Origin: Heliopora coerulea
Lineage: Eukaryota; Cnidaria; Anthozoa; Scleralcyonacea; Helioporidae
Assembly: GCA_030142905.1 (NCBI GenBank)
Contig: JASJOG010000281.1
Coordinates: 1-64,000 of the forward strand
Length of the DNA stretch: 64,000 nucleotides
Reading direction: 5' to 3'
Shown here: positions 10,795 to 22,204 of the stretch, one piece after another
Layout: each line of letters begins with the position of its first letter
Position numbering within the stretch: position 1 is the first letter of the stretch
Notes under the pieces: generated by a model
What the model was told of the DNA's origin: nothing
Seen by the model: only the letters and a program-made list of their open reading frames with translations
Databases searched by the model: none
Made by a program: the position numbers and the translations under genes

Positions 10795-11854
10795 TTGGCG
10801 CAAAGAAATGAAAGACCTCTTGAATTTAGCAGTGAAGAATTGTCATTTCGTATTCAATGGAAAACTTTACGACCAAATCAATGGTGTCACCATGGGCTCA
10901 CCTCACGGCCCACTTTTTCGGCTAACATATTTCTATTACACCATGAGAAAATATGGCTAGAAAACTGTCCCACTGATTTCAAACCGCTTTTTTATAGACG
11001 TATGTTGATGATTGTTTTATTTTATTTAAATCTCGTGAGCACATAGAGCTATTTCTAAATCATTTAAATTCACAGCATCCCAACATTAACTTTACCCGTT
11101 TAACAAAACGCTATCCTTTCTTGACATCACTATTCTTCGGTCTGATGGCTCATTTGTCACTTGTGTTTATCGAAAACCAACATTTACAGACCTTTTTACC
11201 AATTTCGTGAATTTTTTACCTGTCGTTTATAAAAAAGGTTTAATTTAGTCAATTTGTTTCGATATTGGAATATATGTTAGTCCTATTCGCTTTTTCACGA
11301 AGGACTTGCAAAATTGAAGAGTCTGTTACTTCAAAATGGCTAAGTGCAACGTTTTATAGGCAATTGTATTTGCTCATTTTTAAATAAAGTTTCCTACACG
11401 CCAATTAAACCGCTCACAGCACCTAAATTGCAGTTATCGATTGTATTGTCTTTTACTGGTTGTCACGGACTCAAAATTCGCCAACAGCTTTTGAAGTTGA
11501 TATCATCGGCCCAGCAACACATCGACACTCCGAGTAATATTTCGACCAGTCTGTCGTCTTTCACACTTTTTCCGATTCAAAGGCCGAATTCCAATACACC
11601 TAAGATCCAATGTCGTTTGTAAATTTACGTGCCAACGCTGCTCCGCGTTGTATTTAGGTGAAACAACCCGAAATTTACACGCCAGGATCTGTGAACACAT
11701 GGGCATTTCGGCTTACACAGGAAATGAGATCTCTCACCCCTCCTCTTTGTCCAACATTTTAGCACATAAAAGAGAAATTGGACACCCCATTTCTTTCGAT
11801 GATTTTTCAGTTTTAGCTAGTAGCAGTTCAGAAAATACTTTAATAAGGAACTAA
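10795..11854 (+). pseudogene. PLE RT-GIY-YIG protein fragment, copy B
   Basis: Same protein as copy A, read on the plus strand in several frames. It shows the FRIQWKTLRPNQWCHHGLTS frame (10795-11046), a thumb segment from 11344, and the GIY-YIG end LYLGETTRNLHARICEHMG (about 11650-11703) followed by the tail ending FDDFSVLASSS. It shares frame breaks with copy A, so the two arose from one already broken source or one duplicated the other after decay. Confidence 0.78.
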
Positions 11855-11891
11855 CGTTTCGTCACTTTACAAGCAACATCATCAGAGTGTC
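11840..11891 (-). ncRNA. Hammerhead-like motif in extra inverted PLE end
   Basis: Identical core to the 9.05 kb motif on the minus strand (CTGATGA ... GAAACGTTAG), about 300 bp from the mirror-image plus-strand motif at 12181. Confidence 0.55.
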
Positions 11892-12180
11892 TGTTTACAT
11901 AAAAATGTTCGGCTTAACTAACCTTCACGATTACAAACATAGAGATGAGACAAGGAAAGAATAATACGTGATGTGTATATATATTCGAGAAAGTTTGTTA
12001 ATCGCAAAAATACATCCTTCTCTCAGCGTAAACATTAGGTCATTTCCTCTCATGTTGTTTTGATTTTTTTCCCCTCACCTTAATCCCTGTTTTGACACAT
12101 CACGTATTATTCTTTCCTTGTCTCATCTCTATGTTTGTAATCGTGAAGGTTAGTTAAGCCGAACATTTTTATGTAAACAG

Positions 12181-12226
12181 ACACTCTGATGATGTTGCTT
12201 GTAAAGTGACGAAACGTTAGTTCCTT
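12181..12226 (+). ncRNA. Hammerhead-like ribozyme motif, PLE copy B end
   Basis: CTGATGA at 12186-12192, stem II GTTGCTT/AAGTGAC, GAAAC at 12211-12215, then GTT with U as the expected cleavage-site base. A three-base stem I (ACT/AGT) and a two-base stem III (AC/GT) are possible. Such minimal stem III hammerheads are known at Penelope-like element ends and are thought to act as dimers. Confidence 0.6.
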
Positions 12227-12296
12227 ATTAAAGTATTTTCTGATGTGTCCTGATGTGTTTATTTGCGATATTGGCTTCCAAAAAATTATTTGCTGG

Positions 12297-13360
12297 GCAA
12301 TAATCTTTATTACTAAAAACTTGTGTGGCTAAAAAATGAGATTAAACACTTTTGTTGTGCCCTTTGTAAGCTAATCACCATTCGTTCGTTAATGCATTGT
12401 CGATTTACTGTATTACAGCCCTAGATAAAGAACGATAAAATGATTCCCCTCCTCTGAATTAACGCAGACAAATAACAGAAATCTTTATCTATCACATAAA
12501 CAAACAACACATCACATCAAGAACTATTCGCCACTACGATCATAGCTCAAATTTGGATAAATCCGCCATTTCTTGTTTCAGAGATGAGACATTTAGGAGG
12601 TTGTGAAGTGATCCGTTCCCAAGTCTAAATAAAAGCCATTTCATTGTAACTGACCTTTGGTTGTACTCATCTCTGTTTATCATCATTATCTGGTTCGTGT
12701 GAATTTGTTAAACCAACGTTTAGTTTGCAAAAGGGAAGTAGAACGTGACCTTTATCAGTCAAATCGGGATAACGCAGAAAATAACACAGGAAAATATTAG
12801 AAAATGGAAGTTTCCGAGCGGCCACTTCCACTAGCTCTGAAATATGATAAAACGTTTTGGAGCTTAACTTTTGAAGTTGCTTCAAAGACACATATATGCA
12901 CAAAGAAATACATGGTAATCTCAAAATAAAAATGCATCATTCGATCAATAAGCAGCTGCGCTTCCCGAACTTTTTGTTAGGGAGAGCTAGAATGTTAGAT
13001 GGACTTCGGCTTGGAGGTTCTGGAGGCATGCTTCCAAAGAATATTTTATATTTTAAAGTCTCTACAAACCAACTCCAGCATAATCCTTGCACACAACACA
13101 CTAGTGAGGTGACAGAGAAATTTTAACATTTCAAGGTCGTCTGTCAGAGGTATTGTACCCTCTTCGCCGTTCGTTTTTAATTTTACAATGCATTTTTTAT
13201 TAATGTTGCTGCTGAGGGAGGTGCTTAAGTCCCATAAGCCCTCCTTTAATAGTTTGCTCTACCGTCAATAAGGGCTTTGAAACAGATGAATTGTCCCGAT
13301 CATTTATGAACTTCACTGAATGTGGAATGGCTTGAGTGTTTGAGGTCGGAGTAGGTTGCT
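12297..13360. other. No recognised gene
   Basis: Short ORFs only (12667-12924 minus, 12896-13126 plus) with no family resemblance I can support. Confidence 0.5.
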
Positions 13361-13361
13361 A

Positions 13362-13536
13362 GGGGGCGTTTATATGGAGTCGAGCCAGCCGCCTTAGTAG
13401 GTCTAGCTCTGGTAAGAAGGCTGGTTTTCATCTCTCCGACACATGGGAATTTTCTGGCCCTGCTAGCAGTGCCGGTTCGCTTCGATGTGAACACTACCCG
13501 AATGCTTACATGGATTTGAATCTCCACGTAAGCATT
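13362..13536. repeat. Small fold-back repeat
   Basis: GTTTATATGGAGTCGAGCCA at the left is mirrored by a diverged GTTCACATCGAAGCGAACCG on the opposite strand near 13495. Between them lies TCTAGCTCTGGTAAGAAGGC, which resembles the interior of the larger fold-back at 14878-15208 (GGGAATTTTCTGG is shared). A second short inverted pair (AATGCTTAC / GTAAGCATT) spans 13500-13536. Confidence 0.5.
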
Positions 13537-13687
13537 TTAAAAACAGCCAATGAAAGGGACAAGGAATTGAAGAATATTTAATATATAAGCGCTGTATGAT
13601 ATAGAACCGTTCTCAATACTGTGTCCCAATTGCTTCCTCAACGTAATTAGGTGTTGAGACAATGAACGCGACGAAAACAACAGTCCG

Positions 13688-14260
13688 ACAACAACTACAG
13701 CAACGATACCCTACATAAAAGGTACGTCTGAGATTATATCGCGTATCTTACGACCATACAACATACGAGTAGTGCACAAACCGATCACAACTTTACGACA
13801 TGTACTGACTAACGTTAAGGACAGAGAACAACCGCACGAAAGACAAGGTGCAATTTACAAAATTAATTGCTCCGACTGCCAAGCCACTTATATAGGTGAG
13901 ACTAGCAGAAACTTAAATATGCGACTAACAGAACACAAACGAGCGACAAAAAATGGAGACAAAACCAACCACATTGCCGAATACCACCGACAAACCAAAC
14001 ACAACATTGACTGGGAATCGGCAAAATGCATTAAGTACAGCACCAACTACAAACAGCGACTCACACTAGAAAGCTGGTATACGAACTTAGAACAAAATCC
14101 ATTAAACCGATCACAACAATTACCGGGACCTTACAGACGACTAATTCAAAAATGTCAAACGTGCGAGCAGCCAATAGACTTACACTTCGACAAACTGATA
14201 ATTAACGCCTACACAACCACACCCATTGCTTCTCGCCAAATATCATACCTCCATGACTAG
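13688..14260 (+). pseudogene. PLE GIY-YIG endonuclease segment, open frame
   Basis: One open frame of about 190 codons. It begins in the linker region (SEIISRILRPYNIRVVHKPI) and carries AIYKINCSDCQATYIGETSR then NLNMRLTEHKRATKNGD, the GIY-YIG core: Tyr of YIG, the CSDC cysteine pair and the Arg helix. HIAEYHRQTKHNIDW follows as in other PLEs. The RT is absent upstream, so this is a truncated relic even though the domain frame is clean. Confidence 0.82.
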
Positions 14261-14325
14261 TACGACCGCCCACTTATCACGCACGAGCCAGATACAAATA
14301 CAGGCGAACCTGACAGTTACTCTCC

Positions 14326-14380
14326 TTTTGACTCTGAAGATGACCGCCGCTAAGGCTGTCGAAACGTCAGTCACTTCAAC
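14326..14380 (+). ncRNA. Hammerhead-like ribozyme motif, PLE fragment C
   Basis: CTGAAGA at 14333-14339; stem II GACCGCC/GGCTGTC closed by GCTAA with one mismatch; GAAACGTC, where C is the expected cleavage base; and stem I GACT before CTGA pairing AGTC after the cleavage site. All core boxes are intact, with one extra U after CUGAAGA. This is the best-formed motif in the window. Confidence 0.68.
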
Positions 14381-14877
14381 CAACAGTCTTTCTCAAGACT
14401 ATACTAACCTGGACGATCAACTTCCTCAAACATGTTAAAGAGATATCCATCTTACTTTGTATCTTCGGCTATAGTTATCCATTTGGTTAGTATAAAAAAT
14501 GAGTATTTTTTAATATATTTTGCCAGCTCTTGTCACTGCAGTGCTGGATATACGTTTATCTTTTCTCCCTGTCTGTGTCATTTACGTTATTGTAAGATGA
14601 CGTTTACCAAATCATGCTCTAACTTTTCAATTTCTTTTACGAAAAGCTTGCATATTTCAACTAGGAATTACGAATATTGCATCATCTTTTACCAAAGATT
14701 AACTGTTTTGTATATGCCATCTTCATGACAATACTTGACCAGAGAAGTTCTGATTTTTACATTGTCTTGAAGGGAACATGAAATTATAAAATATGTGCGG
14801 AAAAATATTCTTTTATATGAAAGAACTCGTTAAACTTTGAAATCAGGCATTCAAAAATCCCCCCACATCTCACTTTG

Positions 14878-15208
14878 AAGATGTTTACCTGGAAACGATC
14901 CAGCCCTCTTGGTAGGGCTAGCCCTAGTAAGAGGGCTGAATTTCACCTCGCTTTTATATGGGAATTTTCTGGTCCTTCTAGCAGGGCTGGATCTAGCGCG
15001 TATTCGTTCATTTATGCTAAGTGTGTTTGTATGGAAAATTTTCAGCCCATCCAGACGAGATCTCTGGTAGACAATAGCAAGGTCTCTCTTAGGAGGGTTG
15101 GCAATCCTCCCATGTAAATGAAAACCAATTTTACAAGGGATTTCAAAGGGGGACAAGATATCGGCGAAAAGAGCCAGCCGTTCTAGGAGGGATGGCTCAC
15201 TTTCATGT
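14878..15208. repeat. Fold-back element (about 330 bp)
   Basis: GATGTTTACCTGGAAACGAT at the left mirrors GATGTTTACATGAAAGTGAG read on the minus strand from the right end. The interior repeats a theme of CCAGCCCTC..GGTAGGGCTAG and CTTCTAGCAGGGCTGGATC. Non-coding, MITE-like. Confidence 0.6.
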
Positions 15209-18200
15209 AAACATCACCTTAGTTCTTGAGATATCAAAATATGTTTTTTTTTTTGACTAAATGAACTCACTCAAAACCGCACAAGAACATATATTTATCC
15301 CATCATACAAAACAAGATGAGCTTCAAGTGATATAATTGAATGATTTTAAACAGATACACACAGACAGTACTTCGAAAGGAGGATGTGGGGGGGGGGGGG
15401 GTGATCTTTTACCCCAATGGTCCCAATAATGTCTATAAAATAGTAGTATTCGATGACAAGTACATTTGTTGAGGAATAAGCTCGGGAAGCACTTTTCTAG
15501 ACCGTCCTGGCTTAAAATTCCATGGCTGTCCGCAGTTAATACCCACCATAATTACTGCTCTGCATGTACATAATTTCTCATTAACTCTTTCCTGGCTGGA
15601 TAAGACTTATGTTATTTCACTCTGGCTAACGCCATACGATTTTACTCGTCAAGGAGAGAGCACTATCCGGGAAAGAATTTAAGGAATAACCATTAGTCTC
15701 ATATGCATTTTTTCTCGAGAAATAAAGTTTCCAGCACTATCTTATCAAAAATTTACTGTCTAAACAAAGATTTAACATCCCTAGTAAAGCTTGACGGGCA
15801 TGAGGGGCCGTAACCCTTGCTTAATAAATACTAATACATACGTGAATGACAATTGACGTCTGATATTGCAGTTTTAAATTCTGATCTTATCAAGACAATC
15901 GCTATTATTTTCTTAAGTAAATGAAAAGCTTTATCTTCTCTAGTATGTCTTGTCTCCCATTCAAGTTGGGTTGTGTGGACCTCGTTTCCTCCTGAAGCCA
16001 TGACAAGCCAATGGCTTGGAGGCTAAGATCTTTAAGAATTATCTTTGATGGACGAACTATAGAAAAATTTGTCCTTTAATGAAACTTGCATTACAAAATT
16101 AAAATAGACTCAAAATATTCCAGAGAACATTTTTCCCAATTTGTTGGAATTAACATGGCTAAATCTTCCAAATTCTAAGTCTATGAAGATCTTATAACGT
16201 TTGACCTAACATGAGACGTTTTACGCAAACATCCATTTATGATCGGAAGTTTCACATAGTGTTTTCTTTTGCCACATATTTAAATTTTGTGCTTATAGTC
16301 AAAATATGTTAGTGCAGTAGCTAGGGCTTTCAGTTTGGTCCTTGAAAAGTTTGTGTAATTAAGCAGCTGACAGTCAGTCTTAGAATTTTCTCCATAGTTA
16401 GAGAGAAAGAGAACAATAAAAACATGTCATAAATAATCTATATTTTACAGGCACTCAATGACGTACGATCACTGTTTAATTTGTTTGTATGGCCACACCA
16501 GAACGATCCTAAACTTCACCTTTCATTAAAATGTCAAATAAAAAAGAACTGAAGAAATCAAACTAGTTTACAATTTTACTCTATGATAAATGGGGTTTTA
16601 AAGAATGTCGGCTTTATTTTTTACTTAAAATCAGATGAAACATTAGAAAGAAAGGTAGATAACCTGAATCTGTGCGTAAAACAAAAAAGGGTTTAGACGA
16701 TCAATGCACTAAAGATTTGCGTTGATACTATCTCACCAGCAATGAAATAAGTATAGGTAATAGCTTGGTTTCAAGTGCAATTTGGGAGAAACATGCACGA
16801 GTGAGTCTTTCAAAAAGTATCAAAATAGCATGAGTCTTAAGGACGAGTACTACTTGAGGTCTTTGAAAAACTTACGAGTGAGTGTTTTTCCGAATCACAC
16901 GAGCCGATCTTGCAACTAACAATTAATAATATACATGAAAAACGTCATACAGTGCCAAAAAAGGTAATTCAGCGCAAATGACAGTATTTTTCGGCAATGT
17001 GCTACCCTGAAATTACACTGCTCTTAGCCAACCAGAATCGAGAAATTTTTTCACTTATATTGTTAAGTATATTAAATGAGCATGGCCGTAGCAATTATGT
17101 CTCGAACTGTGGAGATGTTAACCCAAAATTTCCAAATCACATTTTACTCTCAGGCTTTCTTGGCCTGCAAATATTGCTGAAGTTCAGTTCATTCATACCC
17201 ATGTTTACAATACTCAAACGATATGTTCTTCTAAATAAAACTTGATATAAGTTGCGCTAGAGGGCCATTTTCAGCATTTCTGACGATTAATATCGGGATT
17301 CGAGATGACCGACAAGAAATGTTATACAACGATTTGGCCAGAGTCCTGATTATTTCAGAGAATACATGTCCAAAAGTCTAACTTTAAAGCACAATATTAG
17401 CACTTAGACAGCTCCCTGTTATTATAATTATCCGAATCAGAACAATTAACAGTAAAAAGGAATTCCCAATAAAATTCGTTTGCTGGATCGAATCCATGGT
17501 TTATGACATGGCTGAGCATGCTTTTAAACATTTCGGGTTCTCATGAAGAAAACAAGTACAAAATTTTTATGAAAGGATAACAATTATGCCGTGGCCACCA
17601 AATGGAGAAAACATATGTTCTCTTTAGACATCTAGGCATGCGTTTGTCTACATGATGTAAAATTAAAAAAAACAAAGAATTGAATGACACTTTTGGACGA
17701 GACTTCAAATTTCTGGCTTGAATTTTTGACTTTTACATAGTTCGACTTCATTATACTTTACTCGATATTTCTTTCTACACAAGAGGTGTCAATTTCAGTT
17801 AATAACCAAAAAGGTTGACCCTTTCAACATAATAACTTTGGAGGAGATTTAGAAACCGTAAATTATTATTCTAGAATTTAGGTCTTATCCAGATTTTCAA
17901 ATATTATTGGAAACTACTTTTAATTATGGTTTCATCTTTTGCCAAAAATGACGCATCTTTTTATTTGCTTGTAAAAAACAACTAACAAAAACTATTATAC
18001 AATGCCACCTTTCGCATGGCTCTCTAATAAGTGGCCCCTCCTCTTTGGAGCATGAAATTTATAAAGCCCACTGCCGTTTTCCCTCCTTAACACCAATCAT
18101 TAAAAAATCTAAGCTACAACCTTCACGAGGTAAAAATTTACACGATAAGAACGACAACTCTATAGGCAAATGTGCAACTAATTCTCGATCTTAACCACTA

Positions 18201-18390
18201 CTAGTGTGCGGGCCATCGGCAAAATTGAATAAGCCCTCCTTCTGCGTTAAGCGCTCCCTCAAACAGGCGTAAAACAATACAGACCCTGATCGGCATAGTA
18301 AAGAATTTACAGTACGTCTTTTTCTTTGTCCTACTTATTGTTGGGACGTCTGGAAAGACAAGCTTATCAGAAGTTTTCCTGAAGCACCGG
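15209..18390. other. No recognised gene; one dispersed repeat copy and a poly(G)
   Basis: Contains poly(G) at about 15387-15401 and the second copy of the dispersed family described at 4.6 kb (15585-15682). No exon, RNA gene or transposon end could be supported elsewhere here. Confidence 0.5.
15585..15682 (-). repeat. Dispersed repeat copy (family at 4.6, 15.6, 59.15 kb)
   Basis: Minus strand carries GGCGTTAGCCAGAGTGAAAT and CCAGCCAGGAAAGAGTTAA, matching the plus-strand copy at 59130-59232. Confidence 0.6.
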
Positions 18391-19930
18391 CCAAACGAAT
18401 GCAATATCGTTCAATATTGTTGAATAGTGTTGTACTACTTGGCCAAACAAATGTAACATGTTGTGCGATGTAGACTCGAATTGCGGTGATTAGAGATTTG
18501 GGACGAATAATGATCCTGAATTTTAGGCCAATCTGCCCGTTGCCCTTGACTGAGAGATGATTTGCTGTACGTGTGCGAGTGTCAAACTCAGGAACGCATC
18601 TAGTTCATTGTTTCGTGTTTCCGTTGAAGGGGCTCATAGAGCGCAGAGAACTGGCACCTACAGAGAGGTAAAAACGTGTGTAGAAACTGAAGCCCGAAAT
18701 CGTGTAATCACTACAGTTGCTAAGATTGTTACTACAGCTCAAACTTTTAATTTCCGCGATTGCTTCAATAATAATTTCTGCGATTGCAGAAATGGAAGCC
18801 GTGAACTCATCGATCGCAACAATCTCAAAGATCTCTGGAAGGACGATTACCGTACGATCGCTACGATTACAAAGATCGCAGCCATCTCTGTGAGGTCATT
18901 TTGAAAACGTGTGGAAAGTACAGATCTATTTCATTTTTGTCCCGTGTTCACGATTAAAGTTTACGTCTCTAACAGATTTACAGTATAAGTTTTGAATTAA
19001 TTGACTCTCTTTCCTAAGTGCATTCAAAATTTGGGAATAAATTGTTTCGCGAACAGCATTCTTCATGCAATGCTGTCTGTCAAAGTATACGGTGAAGGTT
19101 CATTGCGATTGCAACACAATTGGAGTCACCGTTTATCAACTAGATTAGGTAAGTTACTACAGTCAACACGGGTTTATTTTCACGAAATCTCGTATTGGTG
19201 TCGACGCCCAAATTATGGCCTAAAACTTTACTGAGTTTCATGGTTCAGACACGACCACTTCACTGACCTCAGTGACAGACGAAACAGACTACAGCCCAGA
19301 ACACTGTTTAGGGTTAAGCAGCAACGAGAACGATAATCGGGTTGGCACGTTTTCAGTATTCGACTTGAAAATGAGTTAAAATCATAGTTCTGTCAACAAT
19401 GTTAAAATGCACCTAGGTTATGCCTTCTCTTACATCTCTACCAGCTTATCCCCCTGGGAGAATTTTTCTGTCTTTTTTCTCCGGGCACTTGGAAACATCA
19501 ATAATACAAAAACTGGCACAACATCACAGAAATTTTTAGTGTTAGTTTCATGACTTTCATCAGCAGAAACTGGGTAAGCTAAGTAGCGTCAAAGCAGAGT
19601 GTCCCAGGTCATTCCACATGGTTCGCACTTATTCTACAAATAAATCACAGTCGTATTCCACAATGCTAGGATACGCAACTACCAGAAAAATCAAAAGAGG
19701 AATTAATTTTGCACATCCATTTCCATGGCCAGGCAGCTTGGGGACAGAGCTAAGGGCTTGGTTACTAATGTTGGAAGCGATCCCCAGTATACTCGATTTC
19801 CATATCCGGAATGGCGAATGTTGGAAAGTATATTTTAAAATAAGGTATCTGCAAAAGGCCGAGGAACGAAGGGGTGAAAAAGATTTTGAACTGAACAAAG
19901 GATTGATTAGAGAGCCTCTTGCTGGTCGTT
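18390..19930. other. No recognised gene; short inverted motif and GATCG-rich patch
   Basis: Around 18388-18465, GGCCAAACGAATGCAATATC and, downstream, TTGGCCAAACAAATG enclose an ATTGTTGAATAGTGTTG core, which looks like part of a small repeat. Bases 18730-18895 are rich in GATCG/CGATT words. ORFs here have no recognisable domain. Confidence 0.4.
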
Positions 19931-20039
19931 CAGGTTTACGGTTAAGGTTAGGGTTAGGATGAGTGATATTTGTTTTGAAGTATTTACTTAGGTTCAGTTT
20001 CTAATCAAGCGATTCGTTTTAAGTATCCCATCGAAACCT

Positions 20040-21095
20040 CATTTTAAGGTATACTTTCTAGCAATCACCCATCTGGACTGCTAACTGGCCAATGAAATGT
20101 GAGGGCAAGATAGCCGCCCATGGAGGGCAATTTTGTAAGTCAGATTTAGTCTCCTATGTTGTCTTGTACGTCCGTTTTAGTCTCACGCGACAATTTCCAT
20201 TTTCCTGAAGAGTTTTCTGTAAAAATTCACAAAAAATATTTCTTTAAAAGGATCGAAGAGGACTGAAACTGACGTACAAAACTACCCTCCATGGCGGTCA
20301 TCTTGGTTTCACTTTTTGCCCGGCCAAATGACTGGGAGTTAGTATTCCAGATATGAAAATCGAGTTCGCTGGTGATTTTTAAAAAAATTTTTCTGCCGGT
20401 GGCCCTTCAACAAAATGTCGACTGTGTGCATGCACAGCGGTACTTCGTGCAACTGACACTGAACTGTTCTATAACTTGAAGGCTAACTCCAGTCAATCAC
20501 TGGACTCAAGAGTGAAGCCAAAAATGGTGGACATGGAGGAATCGGGACGTCAGTTTCAGTCTTTCAGGTGTTAGCTTTTGTTGTCATCCTTGATCCTTTT
20601 TCGACTGTTTGAGGTGTTTAGTTCGCACACCCCTCCGAAAGCTTGCTTTAGCCTTCTCACATGACATAGACTTTAAAATACGTTTTCCAGGAGTATTAAA
20701 ATTACATAACAAACCTAATGTCGATTTTTAAAAGAAAAAAAAAATTATGTGGCTTTAAAGTTTGTTTGGTATAAAAATGTCATTTTACTGTGTTATGTAC
20801 GGCCGTGCAAGTAAACAGAAAATTGGGGACCATGAACAAGAAAACAAAATTTTATTTTTTTTCAAAGGTAAGGAAAAGCTAATACTCAAATTTCGTTACA
20901 GAGTAATCAACGTTTGAAGTATGGCGTCCTGGATTCAAGGTGGACCACTATTGACTAAGACTGACCTCCAAATTCTCCATGTCCGTCATTTTTGGCTTCA
21001 CTAGTTGATTGGCAGTTAGTCTTCCAGTTATAGCACAGTTCAGTGGCAACTGGATGAGTTGCCGTGAAAGTCGTGGCTAGAAGGTATACCTGAGA
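20040..21095. repeat. Fold-back element with long imperfect arms
   Basis: Left arm 20430-20560 (ACTGAACTGTTCTATAACTT, AGAGTGAAGCCAAAAATGG) is mirrored by 20970-21070 on the minus strand (ACTGAACTGTGCTATAACTG, TAGTGAAGCCAAAAATGAC). Outer ends show AAGGTATACTTTCTAGC at the left and, on the opposite strand, AGGTATACCTTCTAGCCACG at the right, followed by TTAGG-type words. A third copy of the end (CAGGTATATTTTCTACTAGC) lies at 22168. Confidence 0.6.
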
Positions 21096-21131
21096 AAAAG
21101 CGTCAGGTTAGGATCAGGGTTAGGATTAGAG

Positions 21132-22043
21132 TAGTATATAACATGGCAGTACCAGACCACTTTTTTTTGGCTTATATTTTTTTACCCTACATATCGTTTT
21201 AGCCTGGTTTTGGAAAACCTTAAGGCCAGTTAGCAGGGTTTTGGATGACTTAGTATTTGGCGGTACAAGACCACCTTTTTATGGAAACCAAACATTAGTG
21301 TTTTGAGAAGTGGACTTCATGAGTAAGAAAAGATTAGGTTGGTGAAGTGAATTTAAACTACCACTTATAAATACAAAAAAATATGATTTACATTAATAAT
21401 ACCATAAAGTGGAATTCATTATGATATTTTAGTTGGCCATAAGCACTACATTCACCACTAAAGGTCAGAATGCAGCAACTTATTAGCCAATCTATAGTAT
21501 CGTCTTTCCTTTAGGCTATTTTTAATGTTAAACAATGATGACCATAAGCATAACTATCTATTCCATTTTCATGTAGATAGCTCTTGTCATCAAAACAACT
21601 TAGACATGTTTTATTTATCTCATAGCTTCCTATTTGATGGTCTTTACTTCTTATTGTTTTCATTTTGTGATATATTTGTTTGTTGTTTAATAGCACGTCT
21701 TTATAATCATTATATTTTACTTCTTTCTTTATGACATTCTTTTTTATTCCCTTTGCTGTTTCCCTTTCCTTTGCTGTTTCCCTTTCCTTTGCTGTTTCCC
21801 TGTTTTATTCCCTTTCCATTCCTTGGGATTTTATCAAGTGTGGTTACTATTGCAAAGCATGTATAGGACCATAAAACGAAAAAACAAGAAGAAACCTTTA
21901 AAGAGGAAGAAACCGTTAAAGAGGAAGATTCTGAATAGATGAATTCATGTCGGTAACAGACCACTTTTTTTATGAAAACCATATGTAGGCAAAAAAATAT
22001 AAGCCAAAAAAAAAATGGTCCGGTACCGCCATGCTATATACGA
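21132..22043. mobile_element. Non-autonomous element with about 55-bp terminal inverted repeats
   Basis: Left end GTATATAACATGGCAGTACC..GACCACTTTTTTTTGGCTTA is mirrored by the right end, which reads GTATATAGCATGGCGGTACC on the minus strand. The phrase GACCA-C-TTTTT recurs inside at about 21275 and 21960. No transposase. A minisatellite lies inside (21745-21805). Confidence 0.68.
21745..21805 (+). repeat. 18-bp minisatellite
   Basis: Three to four copies of CCCTTTCCTTTGCTGTTT in tandem, inside the inverted-repeat element. Confidence 0.85.
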
Positions 22044-22204
22044 CTTATTAGGGTTAGGATTAAGACTAGAGCTAAGGATAGCGCTAGAACTAACCCTAAT
22101 TCTAACGCGAAACCTAACTCTAATCCTAACCTATCCTGACTCTGATCTTAATCTTAATCCTTATTATCAGGTATATTTTCTACTAGCCACGACCTCACAG
22201 GGAT

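Larger units (their letters stand above)
8976..12296. repeat. 3.3-kb palindrome: two PLE copies head to head
   Basis: The left arm (about 8976-10369) is the reverse complement of the right arm (about 10764-12296), with few differences: the same proteins are read on the minus strand at left and the plus strand at right. The right arm has an extra inverted end (about 11825-11975) that is itself the mirror of about 12100-12250. The spacer 10370-10763 carries the first RT motifs of the left copy only. Inverted partial copies are typical products of Penelope-like element insertion. Confidence 0.85.
10764..12296 (+). mobile_element. PLE copy B (right arm), 5'-truncated
   Basis: Starts inside the RT, at the point where GTTTTCTACCAACCATCTTT begins to match copy A, and runs to the hammerhead-bearing end. 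It carries an additional inverted end segment (about 11825-11975) before its own terminal part. Confidence 0.8.
13570..14440 (+). mobile_element. PLE fragment C, 3' part with ribozyme end
   Basis: A 5'-truncated Penelope-like element: RT C terminus, GIY-YIG domain, then a terminal segment that also occurs as an inverted pair at 37.6-37.8 kb. It is a different subfamily from copies A/B by protein and ribozyme sequence. The left boundary is uncertain. Confidence 0.75.

Noticed and set aside
18557..18904. 115-codon ORF in a GATCG-rich patch
   Set aside because: Composition driven by repeated CGATT/GATCG words; no domain seen.
19925..19960. TTAGGG-like words suggesting a telomere
   Set aside because: Only two or three degenerate units, repeated at 21.1, 22.05 and 62.4 kb beside repeat ends; better explained as parts of dispersed repeats.
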